NCBI GenBank assembly: GCA_020698575.1
Contig: CM036244.1
Coordinates: 23,841,034 to 23,905,033 of the forward strand
Direction: 5' to 3'
Source: Bostrychus sinensis
Lineage: Eukaryota > Chordata > Actinopteri > Gobiiformes > Eleotridae
DNA length: 64,000 nucleotides
Numbering within the stretch: position 1 is the stretch's first letter; each line of letters opens with the position of its first letter. A program made the position numbers and the translations under genes. The notes beneath the pieces were generated by a model that saw nothing but the letters and a program-made list of their open reading frames with translations, did not search any database and was not told the DNA's origin. Shown here piece by piece: positions 33,770 through 45,332 of this stretch.

Positions 33770-33890
33770 GCCATGGTGGCTTAGTGTTTACCACTCTTGC
33801 CTCACAGCAAGAAGGTCCTTGGTTTGATTCCTGGACAGTGTGGGCCCTTTCTGTGTGGAGTTTACCCTGTGTCTGGGTGGGTTTCCGACA
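33770..33890 (+). repeat. Family A repeat with tRNA-like head
   Basis: The head reads 'gccatggtggcttagtgttt', 'accactcttgcctcacagca', 'agaaggtccttggtttgatt' and contains an A-box-like TGGCTTAGTG and a B-box-like GGTTTGATTCC (33821-33831). The body continues 'gggccctttctgtgtggagt' and 'gtgtctgggtgggtttcc'. This is the clearest head in the window for the family whose bodies occur at 251, 6815, 14008 and 44480. No tRNA fold closes. Confidence 0.75.
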
Positions 33891-33941
33891 TCATCCTCAA
33901 AACTAGGTACTTCTGACCAGGATCATGGCTCAAGATCTAGA

Positions 33942-34040
33942 GCAGGCTCCTTGGGCGCTGCACCACGACTGCCCACTGCTCCTGACAGGTTGCCCCAGCG
34001 GCATTGAGGGATGGGTCAAAGGCAGAGAACAAATTAACCT
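33942..34040 (+). repeat. Second tRNA-SINE-type fragment
   Basis: 'ttgggcgctgcaccacgact', 'gcccactgctcctgacaggt' and 'gatgggtcaaaggcagagaa' follow the 3' part of a widespread fish SINE ('gcccactgctcct', 'gggttaaatgcagaggacaa'). It is distinct from the neighbouring family A copy 50 bp upstream. Confidence 0.6.
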
Positions 34041-34460
34041 TAAAAAACAAAACAAAAAAATATTTGTATTGACAAGAATCCCAATGGAAAGTTCACCAGT
34101 CCATAACTTTGTACTACCACTGTCCACAGAGGACAAAAAAGCTCTGCAGTAGAAGAACTGCATTCACGTTTCAGTTTAAATTTTGAAATCACAATTTTTC
34201 ATGACATTTATCAATTAATTGTTTCAAAGCAAAGGTAAGAGGTCTATGTGAGGTTCAATAACATCTTCCTAAATTGATGTTGCTTTAAAACTATGTTGTT
34301 CTCAAAATGTATGCAGTGAGACTTTGCTGTCAGTGTTAACAGCCATAAGATATGTACTGTATTCTGAACAGCATAAGTATGAAAAAAGCAGCTGATGTGT
34401 GTGTAAAAATAATTATGCTAAATCTGTGAATGCTTTCTAATCAGTAAATAAATACATTTC
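34041..34460. other. Unique stretch
   Basis: No gene or repeat family recognised. Confidence 0.4.
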
Positions 34461-34630
34461 AGACTAGAAGCACTCAGAGAGCACAGAAAGGCACTGGCCA
34501 CATCTCCCAAAGGTAAAGATAAAGTATGGTTCCCAGATCTGTACTAGAAACAGGCATCTTTTAGTTGAAGGGTAAATGCTCTATCCATCAAGCCACAAAG
34601 CGCTTATATCTCATAATAGTAAAGAATATG
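34461..34630 (-). repeat. tRNA(Arg)-like SINE, reference copy with conserved leader
   Basis: On the minus strand the order is: leader 'ttctttactattatgagata' plus 'taagcg'; tRNA-like head 'ctttgtggcttgatggatag', 'agcatttacccttcaactaa', 'aagatgcctg'; then body 'ctgggaaccatactttatct', 'atgtggccagtgcctttctg' and 'ctctctgagtgcttctagtc'. The head resembles tRNA(Arg) (GTGGC-TAATGGATA-GC near the A box, AGAAGAT before the B box). Relatives lie at 10639, 13551, 21401, 30950, 43611, 45597, 47725, 61198 and 62930. The leader is shared with several of them, so the tRNA-like part may not be the true 5' end. Confidence 0.75.
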
Positions 34631-34870
34631 ATGTGAAGTAACATAGGTGAGCTGATCAGAAGCAAGAACGTAAATAAATGATTTATTTCCTGCAAACATT
34701 GGGCCTAAATGTTCCCAAATAATAGCAGATGAGGTGAAAATTGCGATTCACTTAATGGTAGCCATGGTGCTATTTGACAGTTAGCTTATGTATATTCTGT
34801 TGTCAAATGCCATCTATTACTGATTTTGCTATGACAGACCTTAATACCAGAATCTGTTATTACACTAAAT

Positions 34871-35854
34871 CAGCCATTCCCAAAGTCAAGATGGTCATGG
34901 CCCCCATACATTTTCAACAATCCCACGCAGACCCCCAACTATAGCAAATAATCAAAAGACTGTCATGTTGTTCTCCATATATTTTTATAAAAACATTACA
35001 AAAACACTGACTACTGGCTAGAATAGGTTTTAAAATAATATTTTAAAACAAGTATATAACTTGTAATTCATTTCAAATTATATTTCTTCTATGTACTTAA
35101 TTTGTGTAGCCCCAAGGTCCTAAAAGTATTACATTTTTATTTATCTTGGTCTTAAAATGTAAAATTGTGACCTCTAAGTCTTATCAGTGTTGTAGGTACT
35201 GTATAGATTAATAATTACATGTTAGCAAACTTTGACCTTTTTAATATTAATTATTCAAATCAGTGTGTCACTGCTTTTGTTACTTTCATGCGAGATGTAA
35301 GTGTAAGTAGAAATAACAGTCCAGCTCTACCTAGAAGCTAGCACTTTTGTGACAGGTCTACTGTTTATTGACGTTAAGTGGCGCAAGTGTAAAGAGATTG
35401 TTTTTTGCAACATTATGCTATATTGTAAAAAACAATCTCTTTACACTTATTGAAGAACCTCTTATCGCTGAAAATTATGGATATGTTTGATTCTCTAAAT
35501 GCAGCACTGGTGTTAGGCTTTCAAAATACTACATAACCATTTCATTATTGTTAATGTTCATGCAGATTGTTTTTGCCATTAAATTTCAGTCGAAGTGGCA
35601 CTAAAAAGTCTTAAAGAGGTCCTACATTTCACAAAACAAAACCTGGGGCTACCCTGTTAATGTTTTTAGGTACTTCATATTTTCATTGACTGATTGTCTT
35701 GTTATATTTTTGTATATTTTATTTGTTGTTATGGACCAAAACCATGTCTAAAACAAAAAATGAATTGAAATTGAATTGAAAGCCTCTGGGGCCGCCCTGC
35801 AGTACCTTTGTGGGCCACCTTAGGGAGCCCCGGACCCCACTTTGGGAACCACTA
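34871..35854. mobile_element. Non-autonomous hAT element, 984 bp
   Basis: The ends are CAGCCATTCCCAAAG (left) and, reverse-complemented, TAGTGGTTCCCAAAG (right, 35840-35854). The flanking 8-mers CACTAAAT (34863-34870) and CCTTAAAT (35855-35862) agree at 6 of 8. Sub-terminal 'gcagacccccaac' and 'gagccccggaccccac' are typical of hAT-like fish elements. It has no transposase. A 26-bp near-perfect hairpin (35385-35448) lies in its middle. Confidence 0.75.
35385..35448. repeat. Near-perfect hairpin, 26-bp arms, 12-nt loop
   Basis: Left arm 35385-35410 and right arm 35423-35448 are reverse complements at 25 of 26 positions; both contain 'aagtgtaaagagattg' or its complement. The loop is cattatgctata. 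It lies within the hAT element. It could be a nested micro-MITE or a hairpin RNA precursor; neither is shown. Confidence 0.85.
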
Positions 35855-35862
35855 CCTTAAAT

Positions 35863-37129
35863 CATTTATTAAATCATTTATAATCCCTAATACCTATTTT
35901 TAGTTAAAATGTACATTAGTAATAAAGATGTCCTTATTATCTACTGAACATATCTATTTACCAAGATTTAAAAGCACAATTTCACCGATGATTGGATTGA
36001 GTTTTTTATATATATATATAACACTTTTCAAAACACTCACCGCTGTTATTTCCAAAGGCCTGTACAGTATACCCATCAGTGCAGCCAATTGAATCTTTGT
36101 TGTACAATAATTGCCTGGATGAGGTCTTCACAGAGCAAGGGGTGTAGGGGGGAGGGGGGCTTAGACCTCTCTGTGTTGCTTTCTAGGGCCCATTCCAGCA
36201 TGTGTGTGCATCTGGCAGCGCTAACGTCGTGTGGAACAGATGGTGTGGTAATGGAAAGAGCTTGTCTACATTAGCCGCACTGTCTTTCTGTAACATATTC
36301 ATTCAAAGAAGCCATCAACTTCCACATTACAGCACAAACTGACAAGCACTGCGTAACACAATCTATATGGCATTTATATTTGACACTATGAAAAGCCCAC
36401 ATGTGTACTTTATAACCCAGTTCTTTGATCAAACATAAACTCCTTTTTTATTTTTACGGTTTGCTAAGATGTTGCAGTTAATAGGGCTTTGAAACCTACT
36501 GTGAGATCGTTGGCCTCAAAGGGGTTGAATTGCTGGGTTTTCAGATTTGCTACAGGCGAGAATAAAAACAAAATGTAATGAATTTATGTTGCACCAAACA
36601 AGAAAGAAGCCATGCTGGTAGACTAAACCTACACAAGTCCCATATTTCTGCCTGGAAGAGAATCAAATTACTGCAGAAAAATTAATGCCAGTGCTAAAAG
36701 AAAGTTAACAATTCTGCTTAATTAATATGGGCCAGGTCGGTGGAGAGTTCAGTGTGAGCGAGTCTCAGAGGGTCACCTGAGAGAACATTTGATTCTGTGC
36801 CTCAGGTCACTTTTGTCCACGTCTGTCCCCCTCCTACATATTCTGTCTGGTTATAGTGATAATAGATGGAGCAAAAAGTAACCCAAAAAATAGTCCAGAC
36901 TAACAGTGACCTTTAGAGCAAGCATATTCTCTTTGTGGGCTATATGCATTTGTTGGAAAATGTTAGAGAAGCAATAAGTGAGATTTTCAGAAATATACAC
37001 TCTAAACTTGCTGCAAAGACAGATAGATACAGCATCGGCTCATTAGGTCACAATACATTAAAGCAACCAACTTTAAAATAAACAGACTTACAGATATTTT
37101 ATTGTTTCTGTAAAAAGTCTGCAAAAGAC
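35863..37129. other. Unique stretch; possible conserved block about 36600-36850
   Basis: No gene is supported. 36700-36850 is a complex, repeat-free segment ('gggccaggtcggtggagagt', 'gagagaacatttgattctgt'). Composition-level evidence only. Confidence 0.3.
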
Positions 37130-37154
37130 AAAAAAAAAAAAAAAAAAAAAAAAA
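37130..37154. repeat. Poly-A run of about 25
   Basis: An uninterrupted homopolymer. No target duplication is found. Confidence 0.9.
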
Positions 37155-37519
37155 CTTTCCTAGACAGAGACCACTCTCTCAGCACATCCTCCACTGAGCG
37201 TTAGGGCACACTGCCATCTCATGAGAACACATATCTCAACAAATCAACACATTTTTAGCACAGCTTACATTTTTAAATACTTTGAAGCAACTTGGACACT
37301 GTGCAGGTTGTCCTTTGGGTCCTTTAGTGGGTGCACTTAGTGAAAAGTTGGATTTTGTTGCCATCCTTTACCATAAGGTAAAATAGTTTATAACATTTTG
37401 GTAGCACATATTTTATTGTTCCTGTGTGTATTAATTGAGTTTATGTGAGTTATAAAAGGGCTATATACATGTATGTTACATATTATGGCTACTTTATGCC
37501 ACGGGAGCAGCAGAACAGT
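37155..37519. other. Unique stretch
   Basis: No gene or repeat family recognised. Confidence 0.4.
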
Positions 37520-37930
37520 TTCAGAAAGGTATCAATACCAGAATTACCGATCCTGAAAGTATCAATACTTTGGTATCGATTCACAGATCACTAATTTATA
37601 CATTAAACAAACAATAAACCCCAAGTCCTGTTTCCAAAAGTAATAAATCAAACATCAGTCTAATATTTATTTATTAAGTTTTTAGAAATATTTTCATTTG
37701 CCTTACAGTATTTGTCAAACCAAGTGCTTAGAAGTGCAGTGCTGCCCTCTACAGTCCTGGCAGAATACTTGGCCACATTTGGCTATGAAAGCAGAGCAGC
37801 ACTGCAGCATCATTATTGTGCAGGATGTCGCAAAGTATCAAAAGTATTGACATCATTATCAAAGTATCAATATCACTTCACAAACTATTGCAATATATCT
37901 CAAAATCCATATTTTGTCTCAGGCCTACTT
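37520..37930. repeat. Dispersed repeat with recurring 'agtatcaat' wording
   Basis: 'aaggtatcaataccagaatt', 'aaagtatcaatactttggta' and, 300 bp later, 'caaagtatcaaaagtattga' and 'atcaaagtatcaatatcact' give a two-ended arrangement resembling a widespread fish repeat family with 'gtatcgatac' motifs. Boundaries and superfamily are not resolved. Confidence 0.45.
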
Positions 37931-40158
37931 TGTCTTTTTTATCGGATGGTAAATATATGAAGTACCAAACCCATGTATCACAATTTTTTTGCAAAAACAG
38001 GGAAAGGTAACTTTTTGCCATAAAATGGACATATGTATTTATTATTATTTGTATGAAGCATCGGCAAGTCATGACATACTGTGTAGTTATCTGAGCCATA
38101 TTGTTTTCACACAAGCTTACCATAGCTTTCCAGTGAGACAGATTCATAAGAAATATTTGCTGAACTATTATGTAACTATTTAACCCCACTCTTTTATTTT
38201 GCTAGATAAGTTAGTGTATAGTAAGTCATCAGTGATGTATCTTAGCAGTTGCTTCATGGCTTGTTTATCTTTGTTACAGGGCTAGGAGAAAAGCTTTCTG
38301 TGTTGTTAGCTGTGAAAGTAGAAGTAACTAACACTGGCCTCCTTTTTGCTTTCTAGTAGCATGACTCAGCTGACTGAGAGTCTATGAGTTTGGTCGGTCC
38401 TTTCACAGGAACTAGATGCTATACATACAAGCTAGCTTAATTATCTGTAAAATTCAGAAATTAGCCCTAAATATGTATGTGCGTGAGTGTTCTTTTAATC
38501 ACAGAGAAAACGGTTTAGTAACAGGCTACACTATAGAACGCCCTGTCCTTACAGCTGTGGACTGAGAAAAACCCATCAAGCTTCTTTACTGTAAATTTAA
38601 TGAGGCCGGCATGCTTTTATTCAAATGTTATATACTCACATGCCCAGTTTACATCTTTTCATATTTAGCAGGGGTAATGCATAAAGACCGTTCTATCAAA
38701 AAGAGGCACCTTCCTCCAGACTTTGTGTATTAATTATGAATATGCTTTCAGGGCAAGGCCAACCAGATGTCTACTGGCAATCGAAAAAAGAAACCTTTTT
38801 GCCTCTTGTTTTTGAATTCAGATTGTGGAAATCCCCAATGAAGTTCAGGGGGTTGTTTCCAGTCCAATTAGCATCTTAAGCAATTAGAGTGGAGAAGGAA
38901 CCCATGGTAATTTTCAGCACAGACAATGCGAACCTGGGGTTAAAACGCAGTGTGCCAAGGAAGGACTTGCATCAAAAGAGCATACATGCAACAAAAAGCA
39001 CAGTAGTCTCATTTGCGGCGAAGAAAACAACGTGTGAGAAAGAATATTTATGCAGAGGTATTTTTCTGCGCGTGTTTCTTGTTAGTGCTTAATAGGGAGG
39101 TGTAGTAAATGACACAGAGTGGTGTGACAGGAATCAGCTTTCCCCAGTCTATCACATTATTGATTCATCGCTCATTACCGCGTTTCAATTTCTTTGATGT
39201 TGTTGTGGAAAAGTAATGGCTTTTAAAGTTAGATTTAACCTTCATCTAAAAAAGCCGCCGAGTACCCTGAGCAGTCCATATACTGTGGCTATTAGTACCA
39301 ATGAATGCCAAAAACAAATATGCAAAAATGGAGTGGAAAATACACACAAAAAATACTCTGGCCCTAATTTTATGTTGCATTGTTGTCAAACGCACATGAT
39401 GCAAATTCAGTTTATGTAGGCTATACACAAAGAAGCCCCTTCACAGCTGGACGTCTAAAAACGCCTATATCTGCTTTATATTTGACAGCTAATTATGGCA
39501 TCACATTTGAATAAAATACTCATTATTCTGAAATGTGCATGACAAACTTAATGTATGTGTCATATAATTGGTGGATGTTTTTAATCCCTTACTAATTAAT
39601 GTAAAGTGAATTAATGGGTAACTATAGTGAACACAGTTATTGTTACGACATGAATGGGATATGTAAATGTCACAGGATACTCAAGTCCCTTTAGTGTACA
39701 CCCACTATCTGACAAAAAGCTAAGAAAGAACCCAGATATTGTTTTACACAATGTAAACAATAAAGGAGTAGCAAATTGATTGATGTACCTGTGTTTTGCA
39801 GATACAACTACAACAGATTTATTTGTGTGTCAAAAATATGGCTGTAGTGCCCTAAGCCAGACCATACATTTTGTATTAGCATTAGAAACCAAATATTGCA
39901 AATTATGAATTATCAAGATAGTTTTTGCAAGTGACAACCAAATGAAGGTGTATGTAATATCACAAACTGGTTAGAAAAGATTAACCCACGTATTGATATT
40001 CAGCAATTTAATGTAGCAATTATCATAATTAGCATACAGGCTACAATACATTTCTCAATTTGTATTTTTTATGTTTTTATGCTGGCCAAGAAGTAAACAT
40101 GGCAATGTGGCAGACAATAGTTGTGTACATGCTCAGATTTACCACAAATCCTAGTAGA
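37931..40158. other. Mostly unique stretch; candidate conserved block 38620-39220
   Basis: No gene is supported. 38620-39220 is repeat-free with many homeodomain-type cores ('gtattaattatgaatatgct', 'agtccaattagcatcttaag', 'gcaattagagtg', 'cattattgattcatcg'). It is a good candidate for enhancer testing but unproven. Confidence 0.35.
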
Positions 40159-40653
40159 AAGGGAACATTATTATGCTGCATTTCAGGGTTTTTTGCATTA
40201 GTATTTCACATTTTATAACTGAAAATGATGTTTATGTATGGAAAACTTCTTCTTTTGAGAGCTGTTAATTTCCCTTTGCAGAGAATGCTTGGATTAGGTG
40301 CCAGATGCCCCCTGCTGGCCAGGTGGTGAATGGACAGTATATAAAATGGCTATTTAGCATGGCAATTAGCAAAACATCGCTAACAGATAGATAAGTGTGC
40401 TTAATGCTTCGTAGTGACAGCAATGTAAAGGCTGAAATGATCAGAACAAGTCCGGTGATGGTGTATGGTGTTTAGAAGTACTTTCTGGTTTCACGTGTCT
40501 ATGTAGAGCCATGAGACCGAGCATTTAAACTCTTGAAAAAGAGACATCATCAGAAGATGAGACAAAATACCAGTCCAGGTATGTTTTTGAGGTGCAAACA
40601 ACATTATAACATGGTTAAAAAAACAAAAGGTTGATATAGCAAATAAGAGGGGA
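40159..40653 (+). mobile_element. TTAA-MITE family copy
   Basis: The left end 'aagggaacattattatgctg' and right end 'ggttgatatagcaaataaga' followed by 'ggggaaac' correspond to the termini of 18901-19355, and 'caggtatgtttttgaggtgc' with 'aacaacattataacatggtt' is shared near the right. The middle differs, so it is either highly diverged or a related subfamily. Confidence 0.6.
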
Positions 40654-41853
40654 AACTGATTTAGGTACTTGTAAATTTTAACAAATATATAAATGATGAT
40701 TTAAAACTTATTGCTTAAAAGAGGCTACATGCAGTATAAACTATATTAATTCAACCTCTCTCAACCCACTTCATGGCCACAATCCACCAATTAATAATGA
40801 CTCATTTAGGCAATAAAAAGATATCTGATAAACAACAATCCCTCCCAACATATGGTTTTGTGAAGAATGGTGTTGCATTGCCTGAACTGGGCCACACTGA
40901 TAAATGACCAAAACATGACTGTAATAGAACCAACGTGTGACATGCTCACAATCAATATGACCAACAATACCCTACCCTACTGTCAAGTTATATACAGTTC
41001 CAATGCTGGCCCAACTTGAAAGACCCAGAAGAAAACACTGGACACCAGGTTCAACTCTATATTGTCTGTCTTTAACAGTTTAATGTTGAAGTTGCAGAAT
41101 CAGAAGCAGGTTGAAAGCCTTGAAAACATTCAAACAAAAAAACAAAACAAATTAGTAACTGCATTTTTAAGCATAAATTATGTTAATTGGTTACTAATAT
41201 ATACATTATTATTATTTATATATAACTTACTACTTTATAACTATAATTTTAGACTACTTTATTGCACATTAAATTGATAAATTGTGCCGCTTTTAAAGGA
41301 TTTCAACTTTAACTATTTTAATAAGATTATGAATTGTTTTTTAATGCAATATTTATGCAAATAATGAAATTAAATCTATTACATTTTATTATAGGTAATT
41401 AACTTTATTGAAATAGTGTCAAAAAGTACCACTTATCTATCACTATCACTATCTAATTAAGTTATCTAAAGACTTTTTTCATCTATCTTTATGGATTAAA
41501 TTTTTAAATGATTTTTATATTTAATTACTTATTTTATTACTTATTTGATTAATTGTTGTATTATAATTTACATTATATATATAATCAACTAGTTTTATCT
41601 AGACATACAATTACTAGCCCATAGTAAAGAAAAAAAAAACAAAAAACGGTTTAAGCCTATTGATTTAAATAGAGGCATCCAATGGCACCTAACAATGTGC
41701 AAAACATTAGCACGCAGACATAATCTGTGTGATCTTTAAATATAAATAACTGCGACTATGCACGCTGCTTTACAGGTAGGCTAGAGCACCCTCTGTTGCC
41801 CAAACTAAAAGTAATTATTGGATGACAGGAGAGTGAGTGGTGAAAGAAGCAGA
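40654..41853. other. Very AT-rich unique stretch
   Basis: No gene recognised. 41150-41640 is especially AT-rich. Confidence 0.4.
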
Positions 41854-42875
41854 CTTACGGTACGTTCACACCAAATGCGAATTGGGCATCAAATTTGCGT
41901 CATTCGCATCTAGTTGGACGCTTGAACATTTTGAATTCACTCGCTTCATTCGTGCAAATGTTCGCGAATTGTTTGCTTCATTTGCTACAAATGAGGGGCC
42001 TGGCCGCTAGGGCTACTGCCTAATGAGCCTGTCCTCTTTGCTCACCTGTTGTCCCATGTGGCCGGACTTCTCCCCAGGACACTACTACTGTACAAGCAGT
42101 ATTAACCCCAGAGACACTGCTAAAACAGCCTGGAGTTGTTTTTTTGTACTAGCTCTCTCTAGTGGTGTTAGTGGGATAAAGGTCTGTACACAGGCTCTGT
42201 ATTTTTTGTTGTTCTGGACAATGCAGTAACTGCTAATATAACAAACACATCAGGGCACATAACTTTACCATGCACAGTAAGGGCATTGGTAAAATTATGG
42301 CCTCCTTTAGCTTATATCTTTTCTTGTTTTTGACGATGATCAGAGTGAGCCTCTGAAGGGAATCCCTGTCTCAGATTTATATTACACATGTAGGCTATAT
42401 TTTTATCCTGCTACTCTCAGGGCTGTTTTGGGAACAGATCCTTTTGATTCCTGTCTTTATAAAAGTAGAAAACCTGTTGTAGGCTGTAGCTTATAGCTCC
42501 GAGTTCACTCTGACAGCCTCGATGATTGTTATGCTGGATCTCCACTGCAGGCCACAAAGATTGCCTCCTGTTATGTTGTACAAAACCACGTCACTGCTGC
42601 TGCAGGTCCCTGATTGGTTGATGCGCCACGAATATTCGCCAAAGTTCAAATTTTTCAACTTCAGCGAACAGAGCGTTGAATGTGAATTTGCGTTGTTCAC
42701 TTGATTCACCCATTCACTTCTTTGCCTATTCACGGGACTCGTGCGTCAAACCCTCAATTCGCACTATTCGCACCGCAGGACTTGGTTCACGTCTGAACAC
42801 ACCTTTACATAGACTTAACATGGAAATCACTCATGCTGGACACCTCATTTGAATTCGGTATGAATGTACCATAAG
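41854..42875. mobile_element. Terminal-inverted-repeat DNA element, about 1.0 kb
   Basis: The left end CTTACGGTACGTTCACACC (41854-41872) and the reverse complement of the right end CTTATGGTACATTCATACC (42857-42875) agree at 16 of 19 positions, with all differences transitions. Inside each end are further 'gcgaattgg', 'attcgcatc', 'tcgcttcattcgtgc' and 'cgcaccgcaggac' motifs in inverted arrangement, characteristic of a common fish element family. No transposase is present. Superfamily is unresolved: the outermost TTA/TAA may be part of the repeat or of the target. A related right end lies at 63949-63967. Confidence 0.7.
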
Positions 42876-43610
42876 ACTTTGCTGCTTTTGACACACATTT
42901 ATATATAGAGCCATTGATATTTATGTTGGCAAAATATATGCCAAGGTAGATTATTATTGTGAAGTCTTCAGGGTATTATTGGATCGATAGGAGGGGAAGT
43001 CAAGGCAGAGGTGAAGTCTTGGATGATGTACTTTATTCACTGTATGAACACAATTTCTTGCTCAGTAGATAGCAGTGGGCTTTCAGTGTTTTGGAATGGT
43101 TAACTCACGCCTGCACTGACCTTAAGCGTCTGCAAGTAAGCCAAATCCTATCCCTGAGAAGAGGAAACCATTCTGGAGGAAGGAATAGGCCGAAATCCCT
43201 GAAATCAATGTGACATTCGGTTTTGGAAATTTACAGTAAAGGTTTTCTACTGTTACTGGGGGGCACAGATTCATACGATTCACCCAGATACAAGTACTGA
43301 GATTGAATCATTTTCCACAGTATCCCATTTCCCAGTGGCCAGGAGTTATGATACAAGGTTACACGTAGGCAGAGCAGGTTTTCTGAATGAATCAATCTAC
43401 AGTGCTACTAAAATATCAACTCCATCAGATACATTAATTATTAATTTTGTAGACATGTTGCTTGGATAGTGACCTAAACTTCCGTTAAGGTGGTTGCATA
43501 TACTGTGCACCTAACATTTTGTTGTTTTGTATGTAGCCAGTCAATTCTTTTTCTTTTTCTCTTTTATTTTGTTAAAGGCGTTTTAGAGCAGTCATTCCCA
43601 ACCCGAACAA
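42876..43610. other. Unique stretch
   Basis: No gene recognised. At 43587 'cagtcattcccaacccgaac' resembles the hAT terminus of 15542 and may be an isolated end. Confidence 0.35.
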
Positions 43611-43685
43611 GGGATCCTCTAGTTCTGGTCTTCTAGTTCTACCCACTGAGCCACAAAGCACTTAATCTTTATCATTGTGAGGTAC
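43611..43685 (-). repeat. tRNA(Arg)-like SINE head with leader
   Basis: Minus strand: 'cacaatgataaagattaagt', 'gctttgtggctcagtgggta', 'gaactagaagaccagaacta' and 'gaggatcccttg'. The head is shortened relative to 34461-34630 and the body is missing. Confidence 0.65.
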
Positions 43686-44479
43686 AGTATAATTAGAAAT
43701 AACCTGGATTCAGGAGCTGATTTGGATCCACACCCAACAGCATATCCCCATTTTGCAGAAACTGACAGAAGCGATGGCACAGACTTTATGTTGTGTGGGC
43801 CGTGTCTTTAATATAAATGTTACATCCAGCGTAATCCCAAGCATTTATAGTGCATCATATAACTGCTCCTCATTTATACCATGAGAGAAATTAGCACTCC
43901 CCAGTACAAGCACCTCAATGTGTCTGTCTTAACCAAAATATGGGCCATTTCTCTGCATCATATTGTGCATGTATCCTCTATGGACCACACACATGAATGA
44001 AAATTGAACTAGTTCTGCGCAGGGAATAAGTTACCTGTCCTGTCCTAGAAGCTCTTAAACCCCCTTTTTAGAAAATGCTAGACTGAACTTACATGGTATA
44101 TTGAGCAGAACTTGGACATCACTAAGTGGGCCCTGGACGACTGGTAACACATGATGTGGTCAGTAATCCTTCATTGGAGCTGACACTGTGCGGATAAACT
44201 CATGGTCTCAGTTGTTAGGGAGACACTTGCAGGGTATTGCACCATATCACCGGTCACTGTCCGTATTGGTTTAGAGCAAAACTCTCCATGTAAGACTTAC
44301 AGTCAATTGTCACAGAGTTCAAATCCCACTTGTTCTACATCAGTGGTCTTCTGAAACAATGATTAGGTAGAATTGCATCATACAAGTCACCAATTTTCAG
44401 TATTGGCTGTTTTGATTTAGGCCCCTTTCAGTCTTATTTGTATAGCATTTTGTAGGAACTGCTGCATTTATTCACTCCT
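43686..44479. other. Unique stretch
   Basis: No gene recognised. A possible decayed tRNA-like segment ('cacagagttcaaatcccact') at about 44310-44330 is too poor to call. Confidence 0.35.
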
Positions 44480-44585
44480 TTTTATTCCAGTTAGAGGTCA
44501 GTGGTGGCTGGAGCATATCCCAGCAACTATGGGCCTCAGGTGGGATACATCGTGGACAATAGCCAGTTAGTCATAGGGCTAGACC
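44480..44585 (+). repeat. 3' part of family A repeat
   Basis: 'gtcagtggtggctggagcat', 'atcccagcaactatgggcct', 'caggtgggatacatcgtgga' and 'cagttagtcatagggctaga' follow the 3' part of the common fish repeat. Confidence 0.7.
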
Positions 44586-45332
44586 ACAGTATTTCAGTCA
44601 GTAACATCAGTAGTACAGCAGCTCAGCGGTATGGCAGTGGCTGAAAAGTGCTGTTTAAACCAGTCAGTGCAGTTTAGCATTAGAAACAGGGGCTTATCTA
44701 ATGATAGCATTTAAATACAACATATTTTTATTTATCAGTATATGACTATTTCTGTGCGCTGTGTTTTGATCACCTAATAACAAATGTCACCTATAGTGCA
44801 CAATAGAGTTGAATAAAAAGTGATAAAAAACTTGGTCAATAGCCCCCTTGGAGTCAGTGCTTGGTTGGCAGCTGAGAAACTGAACTATGTAAATATGTGC
44901 CCCAGTGGCATGGCGTCTTACTATGACAAACTACTTTATTTTTTTCCTCTTTGTTAATGCTACAAGATTATAATGTTAGAAACTCTAAAGTAGACTTAGT
45001 CTGTAATAAAATAATTTTCCATTGAGCTGCTGCCAAACAAACACATTTTCTCTGAACTAGCATACAAAATTTGCAAACAACTGACTAAAAGACTGGGCAA
45101 CAGTGGAGAGACATTTGTAGTGTGATTACGGTTCCATTGTCAGTCCACATGCTCTTTGTCTTCTCACTTTGCAGGTGTTGTAAACAAAAGCACAGTGTTT
45201 GCAGGAGGCTGCCATGCCATAACAGTGGTTAACAGTTATACAAAGTTGGATTCAATTTTTGAATGGTGTTTTATTTACTTGGGGATCTTTTCTTAGAGCA
45301 ATACAGATGGGTTAGGTCAAGTAGCTACTGAT
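44586..45332. other. Unique stretch
   Basis: No gene or repeat recognised. Confidence 0.4.

Noticed and set aside
42781..42807. Right end of the 41854 element at 42804 with a TTA target duplication
   Set aside because: The TTA match is only three bases and the end repeats poorly; the pairing with 42857-42875 (16 of 19) is much stronger.
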